Shown here in pieces: positions 1-12,103 of a stretch of 64,000 nucleotides of DNA. Source of the stretch: Clitopilus passeckerianus (taxonomy: Eukaryota > Basidiomycota > Agaricomycetes > Agaricales > Entolomataceae); assembly GCA_944990035.1 (NCBI GenBank), contig CALYLX010000138.1, positions 124,001 to 188,000 of the forward strand, given 5' to 3'. The notes under the pieces are model-generated. The model saw only the letters and a list, made by a program, of their open reading frames with translations. It ran no database searches and was not told where the DNA came from. A program made the position numbers and the translations under genes. Positions within the stretch are counted from its first letter, which is position 1, and the number at the start of each line of letters is the position of its first letter.

Positions 1-1363
1 CTGTACCCTTTGACATGGCTGCTTCCCTCGGGCAAGCTATTCATGCAGTCAAATTGGGAAACCGTTCTTCTTGACTATCGCAAGAACAAGGAGACACCTC
101 TTGACGATATGCCTGACGCTGTGAGGACATACCCTGCAAGCGCCGGAACAATTATGCTGCCATTAACTCCGGCGAACAATTACACAGCAACCATCCTTTT
201 CTGTGGTGGATCAGACGTGAAGCCAAACCAGTAAGTGCTTGTCGGTTCTGCTGGCTGTGAACCCCTTTGAACTCCAATGTTACAGGTGGCACAAGTCAAG
301 CTGGATAATCCCGAAATACCCTGCCTCGACATCGTGTGTCAAGATCACGCCAGATCAATCTTCATCCTACGTTCAAGAAGACCCGCTTCCTGAGCCACGC
401 AGTATGGCGAGCCTTGTCTATTTGCCCGATGGGAAGATACTGTGTTTGAACGGTGCTAGGAAAGGTAGGCACCGCTCGTGTGACCAATGAATTCATTCCT
501 AATTTGAGACTGGCATTGCAGGTACTGCTGGATATGGCAACGACTCTTGGGCTATTGGGCAGTCCTACGCAGATGACCCAGTCTTGACTCCCGTCATTTA
601 CGACGCAAATGCACCTGCTGGGCAGAAATGGTCTTCCGAGGGACTAGGATCAAGTACTGTACCAAGGATGTACCATTCCAGCGCCCTGCTTCTCCCAGAT
701 GGTTTGTTTATCGATTAAAGGCACGCCTTTCACTTGCTGATATTGTTGCCAGGTTCCGTCTTTGTCTCAGGCTCTAACCCGAACTCGGACTACAACCCAG
801 GCGTGAAGTACAAGACGGAGTACCGGACAGAGTTATTCTACCCTTCTTACTACAACACCCGCCGTCCCCAACCTTCCGGCCTCCTCAAGCAATTCACTTA
901 TGGCGGTCCTTCCTTTGACGTCTCCCTGAACTCGGATGACTTGTTCAACGATATTTCAAATGTCAACAAGACCTCGGTTGTCATAATACGCCCCGGATTC
1001 TCGACACATGCGATGAACATGGGTCAACGCTACCTTCAACTTGACCATACCTACACAGCGAATGCCAAGGCCAAGAGTGTCGTGCTGCACGTCAGTCAGT
1101 TGCCCCCAAATCCAGCTTTGTTCACGCCAGGCCCCGCTCTGATTTTTGTGGTGGTCAACGGCGTGCCTTCTATTGGCGCACAAGTTATGATTGGATCCGG
1201 CAAGTTAGGAAAGCAGGAGCTTTTGACAGCTACCAGTTTGCCACCGTCAGATTTCAGCGCTGGCTCAGCGGAGGACACCGGTGCTGCAGCGAAAGCGGAA
1301 GGGGGGCTGTTCTCGGTCTTCGTTGGAATGGTGGTTTTATGGACAATTACATCAGTTTGGTGA
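1..1363 (+). CDS. glyoxal oxidase / copper radical oxidase, C-terminal part (5' end outside window)
   Basis: Exons at 1-230, 286-464, 522-701 and 753-1363 join in frame to 399 residues. The family (AA5 copper radical oxidases) oxidises small aldehydes to acids and makes H2O2 outside the cell, feeding ligninolytic peroxidases. In exon 3 the Tyr-His pair of the copper site is seen in RMYHSSALLLPDG. In exon 4 the later copper His lies in THAMNMGQR. The galactose-oxidase-type C-terminal beta domain follows. The protein ends with small residues and a hydrophobic stretch (GLFSVFVGMVVLW), which suggests a GPI anchor and attachment at the cell surface. The N-terminal signal peptide and the radical Cys/Tyr lie upstream of base 1 and cannot be checked. 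The family call is secure; the exact substrate is not visible. Confidence 0.93.
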
Positions 1364-1767
1364 TGGACCTTTCTTACGAACACTTTTGGACCTGGAATCA
1401 GACAGTTGCATACTAATATACCCTTCGGAAGCTTGGGACACTTATATTTCGTCCTTATGGATTCTATCCTATTATTCTGGACTGTTTAATTAGTTATCCT
1501 GTCCTTGTAACCTTTCGGTCGTTTACTCCTATGAACTACACCCTCGTTTGGAATGCCTGATGTTGCAGCTCTACTTCATACTCTGCCAATCGTTCCTGAG
1601 TTTGGCTCCCGGGCAATCTCGACGCTCTTTCGTGTTTTCCACCCACCCGCATCCAGTTATCCCGCAACCGGTGACGTGCTCCTAGGGAGTGGATGCATTG
1701 GCAATAATAGGGATATGATCTATTTGGAGGTCTCTACGAAGTAAGTACTAGCGTACTGCGAACAAAA
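1364..1767. other. intergenic, between convergent genes
   Basis: 3' flank of the glyoxal oxidase and of the next gene, which run toward each other. No convincing coding frame or RNA gene is seen. Confidence 0.6.
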
Positions 1768-2839
1768 TTATGGAATAAAGAACGAGACTTCCGCCTGCCA
1801 TGATGTACCTCCGTCGTGGTAAATCTCATGTAGGCGGAGGTCTTGAAATGAGGTGAACAGGTTCCAAGTCGATGCCCTGGGCCACGATAGTCCTCACAAT
1901 GCAACTGTGTGACCTCGGTCATCAACCCCAGAAACAAAGGAGAACAATTTCTCATACTCACGGCAATAAATGTTTTATAGATGTCAGCCACCTGCGATAG
2001 CAGCTCTGCCATGGTCACCGGTTCTCTGCTGTCCTCGTCCCGCGTAAAATCAATTCTGTGTTTCCATTGAAGATATCTATAGCCCGGCCACTGCGTGTAA
2101 TAATAATCTTGATTGTTGTCCCTTGAGCCTTTCAGAAGCAAGATATCAACTCACCTGAATGCACAGAAATTGGGAGTTACGCCGGCTCAGGATGCCGTTA
2201 TGAACTGCAGGAGATAAGAAATTCATTACATCATCATCTGAATCACGAAGGAGATGGGCCAAGCTTTGGCCAGAGGTATCAAGTCGGATCCCATGGCCAC
2301 CGTCTGCAAAATCCGTGGAAAGGAACTTGATGCCAGGCCGTAGATTAGTATTAAGACAAACAACCTGAAAGCGCAATCCTCTTGAATCAGCGAATACAGA
2401 TTCCCAAGGTCGATAACTTAGTTGATGAAGAGCGTCTCCCCTGAAAGGCAAGCAGCCCGAGTATAAAGGTATATGACTATGTGTTTCCGGCGTCACTTCT
2501 CCAAGAGAAGGTCGTTTCATAGATTCTGTAGCTGAGTTGGTCTGGGAGTCGACAACCACAGAAGTGAGATTAGAAGGAATTATGATGACCAGTGAATGAG
2601 TGTAAGGTAGGAGGGAGAAGCAAAGGAGAAAGGTGGCCTAGACGGAAATTTATATTGGTCAAGCCACCTGTGTCGCCTGTAGTCACGAACACCTCAAAGG
2701 AAAGGCCCATGCTTTGGCACGTCCCTTTCACGAGAACAAGGGGTACCCCAAAGCAGCTCCGTTTGCCAGTGATGGTGGCCAAATCATACATCCTCCGAGT
2801 GGCAGCAAGTGAAAGGAATGCCTTCGAATCCAAGAACAT
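1768..2839 (-). CDS. uncharacterised agaricomycete protein, at least 4 exons
   Basis: I do not recognise a named domain. Coding character is seen in an exon starting at the ATG at 2839 (MFLDSKAFLSLAATRRMYDL), a middle exon at about 2530-2157, and an exon of about 2104-1967 with WPGYRYLQWKHRI and PVTMAELLSQVADIYKTFI. The last exon gives FQDLRLHEIYHDGG and SWQAEVSFFIP and stops at 1768. The order 'WPGY..W...I', 'piT.aeLa..vA', 'L..SWQ.E' resembles lineage-specific proteins of mushroom genomes known to me only as hypotheticals. The donor at about 2157 (CAG|gtgagt on the minus strand) and the acceptor at about 2105 look sound. The first and last junctions could not be resolved by phase, so the full reading frame is not proven. 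No signal peptide or membrane segment is evident. Confidence 0.5.
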
Positions 2840-3532
2840 AGACTCGTGGTAAAAGAAGAAAGCGTGATTATTTGAAGCCGTCCCGAGACCAAGATTGGGT
2901 CCACACTAGTAGGTAAAATCTGGGTCACTTCCCAATGAGTAGTTTTCAGGTTACTGCAAAGGATGTCTCTTCACCGTGACTTGTGGTTAGGTGAAGGGAT
3001 CAGAATACGGAATCATCCGATCAACGAAGGTGGCATGATCCGGGCCCACAGGCATCGTTGAGTCTTCACCTCATTCGTCCGTGTATCGATGTAGAAACCA
3101 GTCAAATGTCTCTCTTTCGACTCTTGGTCATATAATCCTTAAGGAGTCATCAAGGACTGAATCCTCATGTTGAATGCATGCCGATTACTTACTGAGGGCA
3201 AAGACTAGCCCAAAGAGATGTCTTTGTTTCCTGCAATCAAAATATTGGCTTGACCGACTTCGGAGGGACCGAACTGCTGGACGCTGTAGCTTTCATGTTT
3301 TTCCATGGAGGCTTTGGCTGTGCAACAACGAGACGCCGACCTGCTCAAAGGTGTATTTTACCTGGAGAGACACCAGGAAAGAAATAGGACTGCGGATGCT
3401 GCGGACACCTGGCAACCACGTCACCCTTAGGCCTTAGGTCTGATGGGGATGATATGTGGTGGCATTCCCAACTTCCGTTACAACTTCTTTCCCCAATCCA
3501 AATCATCCAAAGCTTTCAGCACTCATTGTAAT
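2840..3532. other. intergenic
   Basis: Upstream flank of both divergent neighbours. Open frames here (for example 3174-3437) have no recognisable motif and no start or splice context that I trust. Confidence 0.5.
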
Positions 3533-3955
3533 ATGTTGAATCTCAAGAAACTACTACTTTACTCTGCTATGTACGGTGCAAGTTGTCCCTTTGCTTTCGG
3601 GTTCAGAGGTAGCGGTAAGTACTGCGCCCATCGCCTTTTTATCGTTGTTGACTCTCCTGCTTCCAGCGGACGGTTCAAAGGTAGGTATCCCATTTGAACG
3701 TGCATTTTAACTCAGGCAATCTGATATTTTTCTCCTCTGCGAAGCCAATGTGTAAGCACCGATGAATCCCTTCTTTAGTTACTGCTTACCTACCTTTCAA
3801 ATCACCTTGCCCAGGCGCTGATGGATATAGCTTCGTTGCAATTCCCGGTGGTGGACTGGCGTAAGTCTACGATCTGTGTTTGGTGAGCCGGGCTCTTACC
3901 TCCCTAGCCCTGTAGCTGCAAGAAGATGGCGCCAGGGCGAGTCTATGCGTGGTAG
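3533..3955 (+). CDS. small secreted peptide of the micro-exon family, cysteine-poor copy (S3)
   Basis: Five exons (3533-3614, 3667-3680, 3745-3751, 3815-3860, 3916-3955; 82, 14, 7, 46 and 40 nt) sum to 189 nt and give 62 residues. It begins with a signal-like N-terminus (MLNLKKLLLYSAMYGAS). The 14 nt and 7 nt micro-exons, the phases (1, 0, 1, 2) and the 40 nt last exon are the same as in the gene at 12512-12978. The C-terminus (GGGLACKKMAPGRVYAW) aligns with GVGGTCRKLKEGEFCIF there. Only the second and fifth of the six family cysteines remain in the mature part; the CC pair is replaced by FV. The shared gene structure makes homology convincing, but whether the product is functional is uncertain. 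No function is known to me for this family. Confidence 0.55.
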
Positions 3956-4337
3956 AAGAAGAGAGATTTCGCTGTATTTTGACGAACCGTTACACATATC
4001 CGGAAGTTATTTTTACTGCCTTGACTAGTGTACTGGGAGAGGGCATCGTTGAATCTGTACACGGAATTCATGCAGCGACCTTACATCTGTCGGAAATATG
4101 CAGCCCAACAATGACAAGAAGGCGGATATCACTGTGCCTACTAACTGCCTGTCGTTGATTCGCATAGCCCTGTGGTATCTGGCCAGATAATCAGACACGT
4201 CACCCTAATCAGCACTGACACGGACACACCACGTTTGCGTTCCCTCTTAGTACATAGACATCTAGCATCTTTCATAGGTTAATCGACCCTGTCAACGACC
4301 ACAAACATCAACGGGCACTACTTATCATCAACGCGCT
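3956..4337. other. intergenic
   Basis: Flank between two small plus-strand genes. The frame at 3949-4158 runs on from the previous gene's end in another phase and has no motif. Confidence 0.5.
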
Positions 4338-4794
4338 ATGCTTCCGAAGATCTCCAGCCTGGCAGTTCACCTCATAGTCCTCAGCGTTGTCGCCGCTACC
4401 CTTGCTGATCCCAACCCCGCCTTCTGGTAGTGAGTGCTGGGTTCATGTCGACAAAAATTGTTTATTAATTGTTGTGTCTAGTAACCCTGACGATGTTCGT
4501 ATCCTTCCCAGCAGCCGTTCCCGTGAAACTGACAACATCATATCACTCTTTTCAGCCCGAAAGCTGTTCGTGGTTTTAGGGCCTTATTGACTTCCTGAAC
4601 GAGATGCCTGACTGTTTTTACTAGGCCCTCCCGGATGGCAATGCTGATTCAGAGTTCAGTAACTGGGTGGGTGGTTCAAAAAGTAACTCCCGTCATCTGT
4701 GTCCTGATAAATATTTAATTGGTCCTCGATTCCAGGCGACAACGCCGCTGGCTACAGCTTGGCCTTTACCATATCTATATCCCTGAATTTATAA
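4338..4794 (+). CDS. candidate small secreted protein, five short exons
   Basis: The ATG at 4338 opens a clear signal peptide (MLPKISSLAVHLIVLSVV, then ATLADPNPAF). A consistent model uses exons 4338-4426, 4482-4498, 4557-4570 (approximate), 4625-4670 and 4736-4794, joining in frame to 74 residues. These include NPDDV, LPDGNADSEFSNWVGDN and [16 protein letters not shown]. Introns have GT..AG ends, though two donors (gtagtg, gtggtt) are weak and an alternative first donor exists 3 nt downstream. There is no cysteine framework. The last exon lies antisense over the final codons of the acetoacetyl-CoA synthetase gene (stop at 4752), which is unusual and could mean that the real 3' end differs. 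Function unknown. Confidence 0.38.
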
Positions 4795-7577
4795 TAAAGC
4801 TTGAGCGAGTCGGGGTTCGCTACTGTCCCACTTGGCTGTACATTTTTTCCGGACACAATCTGCTTGACTGCTATTTCAATCTTCTTGCCGTTGACCGTGT
4901 ACTGATAGACACCAGGTGTGAGCCATGAAATACTTCTGAAAGCCTGAGCGACATACAGGAATATCTTCAATCTCGAAGACGTATGCCGGAACATGACGTG
5001 CACTCAGCGCCCTTTTGATCTCAGCTTTGATTTGGCTCTCGAGTTCTGGTGTGAAGGTCTTGTCCGGACGCATCTTTAGGAACAGGAGGACCCGCTCGTC
5101 CAAATCCTGCGGACGACGTTGGCCAATGCACAAAGAATCATCGAGGTGCCCCGAGAACTTCTCCATGACGGTATAAATTTCTCCCGAACCGAAGCGGACA
5201 CCACTTGGATTGAGGACACCGTCACTGGGAAGGCCGTCACATTAAAGGCGGACACCACGAATTTTGAAGCCGTACCTTCGACCCAAAATCATGATTCCTT
5301 TGGTAGCTGGGTTTACAATCATGAAGTCTCCTTGTCTCCAGATGCCTGGATGGGTAGCTTTAGCACCAGTTGTGTACCGGATAGATGGAAAATCATACCT
5401 GGATACATATTGAAATAGGCATCACGGAATTTCTGTCCATCTTCATCACCCCAGAAAAAGAGCGGCAGAGATGGATGAGGTCGAGAACACACAAGCTCCC
5501 CTGGGGTCCCCGTGTGTTCAACGTTTTTGCCGTTCGGGTCGAACACCTCGACTTTCATGCCTAGGGTTTTCGACTGGATTTCTGCAGGAAGAGGGTGAGT
5601 GAACGAGAATAGCGGTCTGTGTACAGACCGATGACATGATTCCGAAACTTACCACCAGCATACACAGGGAGAATCGGGGATCCTGTAACGACTGCGAGAA
5701 CTTAGTTGGATTTAGAAATGGCGGTAGTAGCACTTACACGAGGAACAAATGTCCGTTCCTCCACTGGTTGAAATGACATGCGTTTTGGGACCGAACGCCT
5801 TCTGGGTCCACTCAAACATGGGTGTCGTGAGCACTGCACCGGTAACGCCGACTGTTCTTAATGCTTCAAAGGGTCCGATATCCTCTGTGTTTCGGTGAGT
5901 AAGGCGTTCTCCTGTGATGAGACCATGGTTCTGACCTCTCGGCTTGATTCCACGGCCCATGACCTCAGCCAAGAATCGGGGACTTGTTCCAAGGAGTGTG
6001 ATGCTACGTAGACTGAGTACAAGGACGCAAATGCAAAGATGTGCCACGAACCCTTGGTCATTAATGAATTTGAGATATGTTTGCACGTCTGGATGAAACG
6101 GAGAACCGTCGTAGAGTATAATCCGAGAACCGACGGAGAGGCCACTGAGCATGAAGGTCCACATCATCCAAGCAGTCTTTCCGAAATCATCAGCTCCAAG
6201 CGTAGTTTCCGAGATGACAGAGGAAGACATACGGTGGTGTATTGGAAGTAAGTGTCTTCCGGTCCTAAGCTGAAGCCAAGCTTCATCTCTTTCTTGACTT
6301 GAAGCAGAACTCCCTGAAACACGTTCAAATTTCGCTTGGGGGCTTAGTTCTCGAAAGTCGTAGAGGACTCACGCCCGCAGAATGCACGATGCATTTCGGC
6401 TTTCCAGAGGTGCCGGAGGAGTAAAGAATGAATAGAGGCTGGCTGAATGGTAGCTGCGTGAATGTAAGTTCACGCCCATCCCCTGACGCGAGGAACGATG
6501 ACAACGAGACGCTGTAACAGCAATAGACATGACGAAAACAGGTGTTGCTGTCAGCCTGAATGAACGACTGGAATGATCCTAGTTTTACCTGCTGGTTACT
6601 GAATGAGGTAGATCTTGTCCAGAGATCGCGCTTGGAAGTAGAATGGCCCGCTGCAAACCCTTGTTGGAGAGGTCTGTGACTACTTGAGAAACCTTTGAAA
6701 GCAGGTTGACGATCTTCCCAGCGTACTGGACTTCGGTTTCAGCAAAGATAAACTTAGGTTGGATCTGACGGTATCTGTCAAGAATGCCCTATGGAGATGT
6801 TCAGATAGTTAGAAAACAGCGCAGAATGAAATGCGAGAACCTCCGTTCCCATATCGGTCGCCGTGCTAGAAAATATACCCCCAATACTTGCCACTGCCAG
6901 TGCAATTACGACGGAAGTGATCGAATTTGTGACAATAGCTATCAGAGAAGAAGACCGAGGGGACTAGTCAGCCAATGTGGGGTCCTAACTTGGATCGTTC
7001 AAGTTATTACCTGCCACACGATCCCCGACTTCCAAACCATTCGTTCTCAGAGCTGCGGCCATCTCCTGGACTAATTGGCGTAGTTGACTGAAGGTGTAAT
7101 GTTTAGTATTTCCTGCTTCGTTGGTAGCTGTGATGGCAACTCCGTCATCACAACGGTACAGATGATTCTCTGCATAATTCAGCCGTGCGTTGGGGAACCA
7201 GATAGGTACTTCAGGAATCTTTCCGGGAACAAGTATCTGTGACAACATGAGTCAAACGCTGCGGTTCATCGGCGTGTGAGCCAAATACTTACTTCATGAG
7301 GATTCGGAGGCACAGAGGAGATGATTCCCAGGAATTCCCAGATGTCAATCCAGAATGCATAGTTCTCAACCGAATATCTGTGCAGGTCATGGTAGTCACC
7401 TAACATGTATAGGTCGTCTTAGAGAAAGAGAGTTCAGTTACAGGATGATCACGCACTAAGCTTAAGTCCATGTTTCCTGTTAACGAGACGCCGCAAAGCA
7501 TCCACAGGTGTTTGGTGAGGGTATTCATGTTTCCAAAGGAGGTGTGAATGCGCAAATGGGGAGCTGCTGTCCGTCAT
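4752..7577 (-). CDS. acetoacetyl-CoA synthetase
   Basis: Many-exon gene of the ANL (acyl-CoA synthetase) family; it activates acetoacetate with ATP and CoA to acetoacetyl-CoA. The N-terminal region ([20 protein letters not shown], later [15 protein letters not shown]) is typical. The AMP-binding signature [21 protein letters not shown] (split here as [12 protein letters not shown] and KCIVHSAG) sits near 6370-6420. Next come [56 protein letters not shown] and the C-terminal lid with [20 protein letters not shown]. Each exon continues the family sequence without a stop, so the gene appears intact. The start ATG at 7577 gives [15 protein letters not shown]; an upstream start is possible. The 3' end overlaps a small plus-strand gene model. 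Confidence 0.92.
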
Positions 7578-7690
7578 GTCGGGCTCGTGCAACTTTGACC
7601 TGTGCAAACGGAAAGAATCTCGTGACTACTGTGTAGGCGGAACGTGGAAGTCGAAGGGAAAGGCAGGTAAGCAGCCTGAACAAACCAACA

Positions 7691-7951
7691 TTACCCCGCA
7701 ATCTTTGGAATCGGAGGACCGACGGTAAAACTATTGCCGGTCCGGTTGCCGGCTCTTCTTAACCATTCTTCCAAGCCCCATGCCACCCAGTAGAGGATGC
7801 AGATTTTGAGAAGAAGTGTAAACAATGGTGATAGCCCCAAAGGATGAACGTTAACCTGAAACACGAATGGTACTTTGTTTGCCAACCTTACCCCCTCCCA
7901 GAAAACGGTGACCTTGGATTCAGATCCAGGAGGGTTGTGCATGCCATTCAT
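7691..7951 (-). CDS. hypothetical small single-pass membrane protein
   Basis: An ATG at 7951 opens 86 codons (MNGMHNPPGSESKVTVFWEG...). A 36 nt in-frame GTAAGG..CAG segment at about 7892-7857 could be a very short intron, giving 74 residues. One strong hydrophobic helix is seen (LFTLLLKICILYWVAWGLEEW), followed by a basic segment and a Pro-rich tail ending PPIPKIAG. It lies just upstream of the acetoacetyl-CoA synthetase start on the same strand, so it might instead belong to 5' untranslated sequence. Not recognised. Confidence 0.3.
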   Translation of the reverse strand: MNGMHNPPGSESKVTVFWEGVRLANKVPFVFQVNVHPLGLSPLFTLLLKICILYWVAWGLEEWLRRAGNRTGNSFTVGPPIPKIAG

Positions 7952-8233
7952 ATACGTTCTAGCCAGCGGTAACTTTCAACATGAAATCCATCCATAGCAT
8001 TATTAAGTGGTAGCCCACGCGACGTTTAACGTGCTGTTGGTGTCGACGGAAATCGTCTGCCCCTGCTCTCGTCTCGAGGCTCAGAGCAAACACGTGGGAT
8101 CAATATTCCTAAATGAGCCTGGCCGAGGTGATGAACTGGCGAAGTTGACGTTGTCGTGTTGGCTTCAAGCTCCTCACCGTTCACAACCTACACGTCGACC
8201 CTTGCCGTCACGCCCTTGTCTATATAACTAGCC

Positions 8234-11200
8234 ATGACCACAACCTCAATATCATCAGACTCAGATATGGCCCCACGACCGCCCGTGAATACAACCCGCA
8301 TACCTGTCCCCAACGGACACCTTGCTAACGGCAAAGCTCCCAACGGAACGGCAATGACGGAGAGATTGCAAATTGTGGACGAAGACAAAACCTTTACGTG
8401 AGTGCTATTGGTCTGCTCTCTACGTGTCCCATACTAACCAGGAATGTAGGACTGACCTCAGCACCCAAATACGACGATGGGGTCTCCGGGACGCTGGTTT
8501 CGACTACAACCTTGTCGCCGTCTTTGGTTCACAATCAACAGGGAAAAGTGTGTTCTCATAACAATGCGAGGGGCTCACATTGACACAAATCTACAAGGTA
8601 CACTGCTGAACAGGCTGTTCGGCACAACATTCGACGTCATGGACGAGTCAAGACGGCAGCAAACAACGAAGGGTGAGTCTAGGTTCCAAACGAGGTTTGA
8701 ATACTCTTAACCTGCTACACAGGTATCTGGATGTGCCGAGGCAAAGAAATGAATGTTATGGTCATGGATGTCGAAGGTACAGACGGGCGAGAACGTGGAG
8801 AGGATCAGGTATTTCCATCTCTGTTGCTGCATCATTCTTTCCGGATGCTCATAGTTGTACCAGGATTTCGAGAGAAAATCCGCACTTTTCTCGCTCGCCT
8901 CATCAGAGGTTCTAATTGTCAACCTCTGGGAACAGCAAGTTGGCTTGTACCAAGGCGCAAACATGGGCCTCCTGAAGACGGTGTTCGAGGTCAACCTCGG
9001 CCTCTTTGGCAAAAAGTCACAGGATACGTGAGTGGTTTCCTTCCTCACTGAAACCTAGCCCTGACGACATTTCAGTGTGAACAGCAAGACACTTCTTCTC
9101 TTCGTTATTCGTGACCATCTCGGTGTCACTCCTCTTGCCAACCTACAGGCAACATTGACGCAAGATATGCTAAGGATATGGGATGGACTTTCGAAGCCCA
9201 CGGATTTGAAAGATGCGAAACTCTCGGATTACTTCGACATGTCGTTTACGACGCTCCCACATAAGATTCTTGTGCCCGAAAAATTCGAGCAAGAGGTTGC
9301 AGCGCTTCGCCGCCGATTCGTCGACAAGGACGCAAGTGACTACTTGTTCAAGCCCGTTTATCACAAGCGTATACCTGCAGACGGTGTCGCTATGTACATG
9401 AACAACATTTGGGTACGTAGCTTCTGGACGCGAACGAGACACGATTTCTCACAGATTCTTACCTTCAGGATCAAGTCCAGAGCAACAAGGACCTCGATCT
9501 CCCCACTCAGCAAGAGTTGCTTGCCCAATTCCGATGCGACGAAATCTCTGCCGTTGCCTTCCAAGAATTCAACGAGCAATCTAAATCGCAGAAACGACCT
9601 GTAGAGTCTGGTCGCGTCGTGGAAGGTCTTGGAGCCTTGATGAACGATTGGAGGACCACCGCGCTTAGTAGGTCTTCTCAATTCGTCACGCTGACTCCCA
9701 ATGCTCAACTTCACGTGTTTTTCATTCAGGCCGATACGACACCGACGCGTCTCGATACCACAAGGGCGTCTATTCCCGCAAGCGCACAGATCTCCTGGTA
9801 TCAATTGACGCTGTGCTTTCTCCCTTGTTCCTTGGCCAGTTAAAGAACCTTCACAAGACCTGCCTCGTCACCTTCAAGAAGGATCTCTTGAACGGCCTGA
9901 AAGGAGAAGGCTACAGCTTCGCTGATGTAGTCTCGAAGGCCAAGGCTGAATGCGAGAAGACGTTCTCGGATAGTGCTCAGGAGGCCTTGATTAAAGGTAC
10001 TGATTGGACTTGGGAGGACGAGTTTGAGTCCATGAAGGAAGAAATGGGGTTGGTTGCCGATCAGTGCAGGAAGGATGAGACGAAGAAGATGATCAATCTC
10101 ATTGAGGTTCGTCGTAATGGTTCCGCATCCACACCAAAAGGGTTGACTAACTGGATAATTCAGAGGAACTTCACGAAACTCATTGCAGAACCTATCGAAG
10201 TGACTCTGAACAAGCCTCGCAAGACTATGTGGGACCGAATTCTCAAGGAGTTCAGGGAGAAGCTTGAGAAGGCTGAGTCGACTTACATGACGAAGGCAAC
10301 CAGTAGGTGACCCCGTTACAGTCAACGATACCGTGATTCCGACCCCCACCTCGTGTAGGCTTCAACTGCACGGAGGAAGAGAACACTGTCGCACTCGCCT
10401 CCTTACGCAAGCGAGCATGGCTTGCACTACGAGCCAAGATTACTGAGCAGACTGCTGACGCCATGATGCTCGGAAAGCTGAGGGTACAGTTTGAGGAACA
10501 GTTCCGCTATGACGACAATGGCGTCCCTCGGGTTTGGAAACCTGAAGATGATATTGATTCAGCTTTCAAGTCAGCCAAAGATGAGGTACTGTTTCCGTTG
10601 TTCAAAAGCTTTATGGAACGATAAGCTGATCTTTTTTCTTCATTAGACACTTGCCCTCATTCCTCTCTACTCCAAGGTCAAGCCCACCGATTCATCGCTC
10701 GAGTTCACCCTCCCTTCCGAGTCTTCCGATGACCTGACCAACTCTGAGGAATTCGACTTCCCATCCTCCCTCATCGTCTTTTCGGAAACCAAACAACTTG
10801 ACCTATCAAACAAATTCCGCAAGGACGCTGATGCGTACTATGTTGAGGCGAAACGTAGCACCGTGGCCAGCATCGCTCAGATCCCCTTGTGGATGTATGG
10901 CGTCCTCGTAGTTTTGGGCTGGAACGAGGCGATGGCTGTCTTGTTCAACCCTCTCTATTTCACTTTCTTGTTGGTTGCTTTGGCTGCTGCGTAAGTGTCA
11001 TATTTTCACCGCATCTACCAAGCACTGACCAGATTCCTCTTCGTAGCTACGCTATTTTCCAGCTGGGTCTGGCAGGGCCTTTGTACCAGATACTTCTTAC
11101 GCTTGGAGGCGAGGTAAGCCGTCTTGATTGTGCGTCATAGAGCAACTCTAACTAGCTTCCACAGGTTCAACGCCAGGCGGCCAACAAATTGCGCGAGCAA

Positions 11201-11356
11201 TTCACAGAGCCTCAAGGTCTGACTGAACAGTCGGTGCGAGTACGCTCAAGCGGCAGCGGCAACAGCACTCGCACATCCTCGTCGGCGTCGCGGGTATCTG
11301 TCAAGAAAGAGGAACCCGATAGTTTCGAGGATGCACTTAGAAGCCGGCAGATGTAG
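8234..11356 (+). CDS. SEY1: SEY1, dynamin-like GTPase of ER membrane fusion
   Basis: Atlastin/RHD3-family GTPase that fuses ER tubules. The start is the ATG at 8234, and the N-terminus is Pro/Ser-rich. Exon 2 gives [20 protein letters not shown] and the P-loop GSQSTGKS, which an intron splits at the final Ser. Then come [14 protein letters not shown], the switch threonines in RRQQTTKG, the G3 motif [14 protein letters not shown] and the G4 region [10 protein letters not shown] long helical middle region follows. Near the end, the two-helix membrane hairpin is seen at about 10885-11115 ([40 protein letters not shown]). The cytosolic tail is Ser-rich and ends EDALRSRQM, stop at 11354-11356. About 10 introns. 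All motifs are present, so it is most likely functional. Confidence 0.95.
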
Positions 11357-11659
11357 GGGCTTTGCAAGAGCATCATTTATAGAGTCTTGATTGGCTGGAG
11401 AAAACGCAATAGCATAACACTATTCATAACTGCATAACTCTTTTTTATTTCGTTCTGGTATACCTATCACTATGGATTAATACTATTTGTTACCTTCTTG
11501 CTACGGCGTTTGCCTCCATTGCCTCCAGCATGGCCTTTGAGAATCTGGTACGTTGCTTGCACATGTTTACCAAAGGCTTTAGGCTGCGAGTGATGGAAAT
11601 CTCATTTTCGGAGGTTCAGTCCAGTTTGTTCTGCACACTCACTGGTTCGATCAGCTCAA

Positions 11660-12103
11660 ATGGTTAGAGACCTCTGTTCTCATACATTTGGCTCGAAAAT
11701 CTGACATCTGTGAAATAGATCATCCCAGTGCGCTGTTTCTCGTGTGGAAAAGTGGTCGGGGACAAGTGGAATGCCTACCTTGAGTTGCTGAACCGAGATA
11801 TGAGTGAGGGGTGAGTAACACAGCCTCGTCTGTCGATATTTAGGCTCATTCTCTGTTTCTGCCGCTTCCAGTGATGCTCTAGACGAACTGCAACTCAAGC
11901 GGTACTGCTGCAGGCGCATGGTCCTTACTCATGTTGACCTCATTGAAAAGCTCCTCCATTACAATCGTAAGCACCTCACTCCATTTTACTCCTCATTGCA
12001 ATCTTGCATTCGCTTTCAATCTCCATCGTCGCATGTAACACAATTCTGATCCCTTCCCCTGCTAGCCATGGAACGTTCAAAAGATAAGGGTGCTGCCTTC
12101 TGA
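11660..12103 (+). CDS. RPB10: RNA polymerases I/II/III subunit ABC10-beta (Rpb10)
   Basis: Exons 11660-11662, 11719-11810, 11872-11966 and 12066-12103 sum to 228 nt and give 75 residues, the usual size. The first exon is only the ATG; the intron starts directly after it (ATG|gttaga). The protein begins [18 protein letters not shown] and contains the second metal-binding half [18 protein letters not shown]. These four cysteines (CxxC and CC) bind the structural zinc of the subunit shared by all three nuclear polymerases. It ends [13 protein letters not shown]. The 300 nt between SEY1 and this start hold its promoter and no other gene. Confidence 0.95.
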
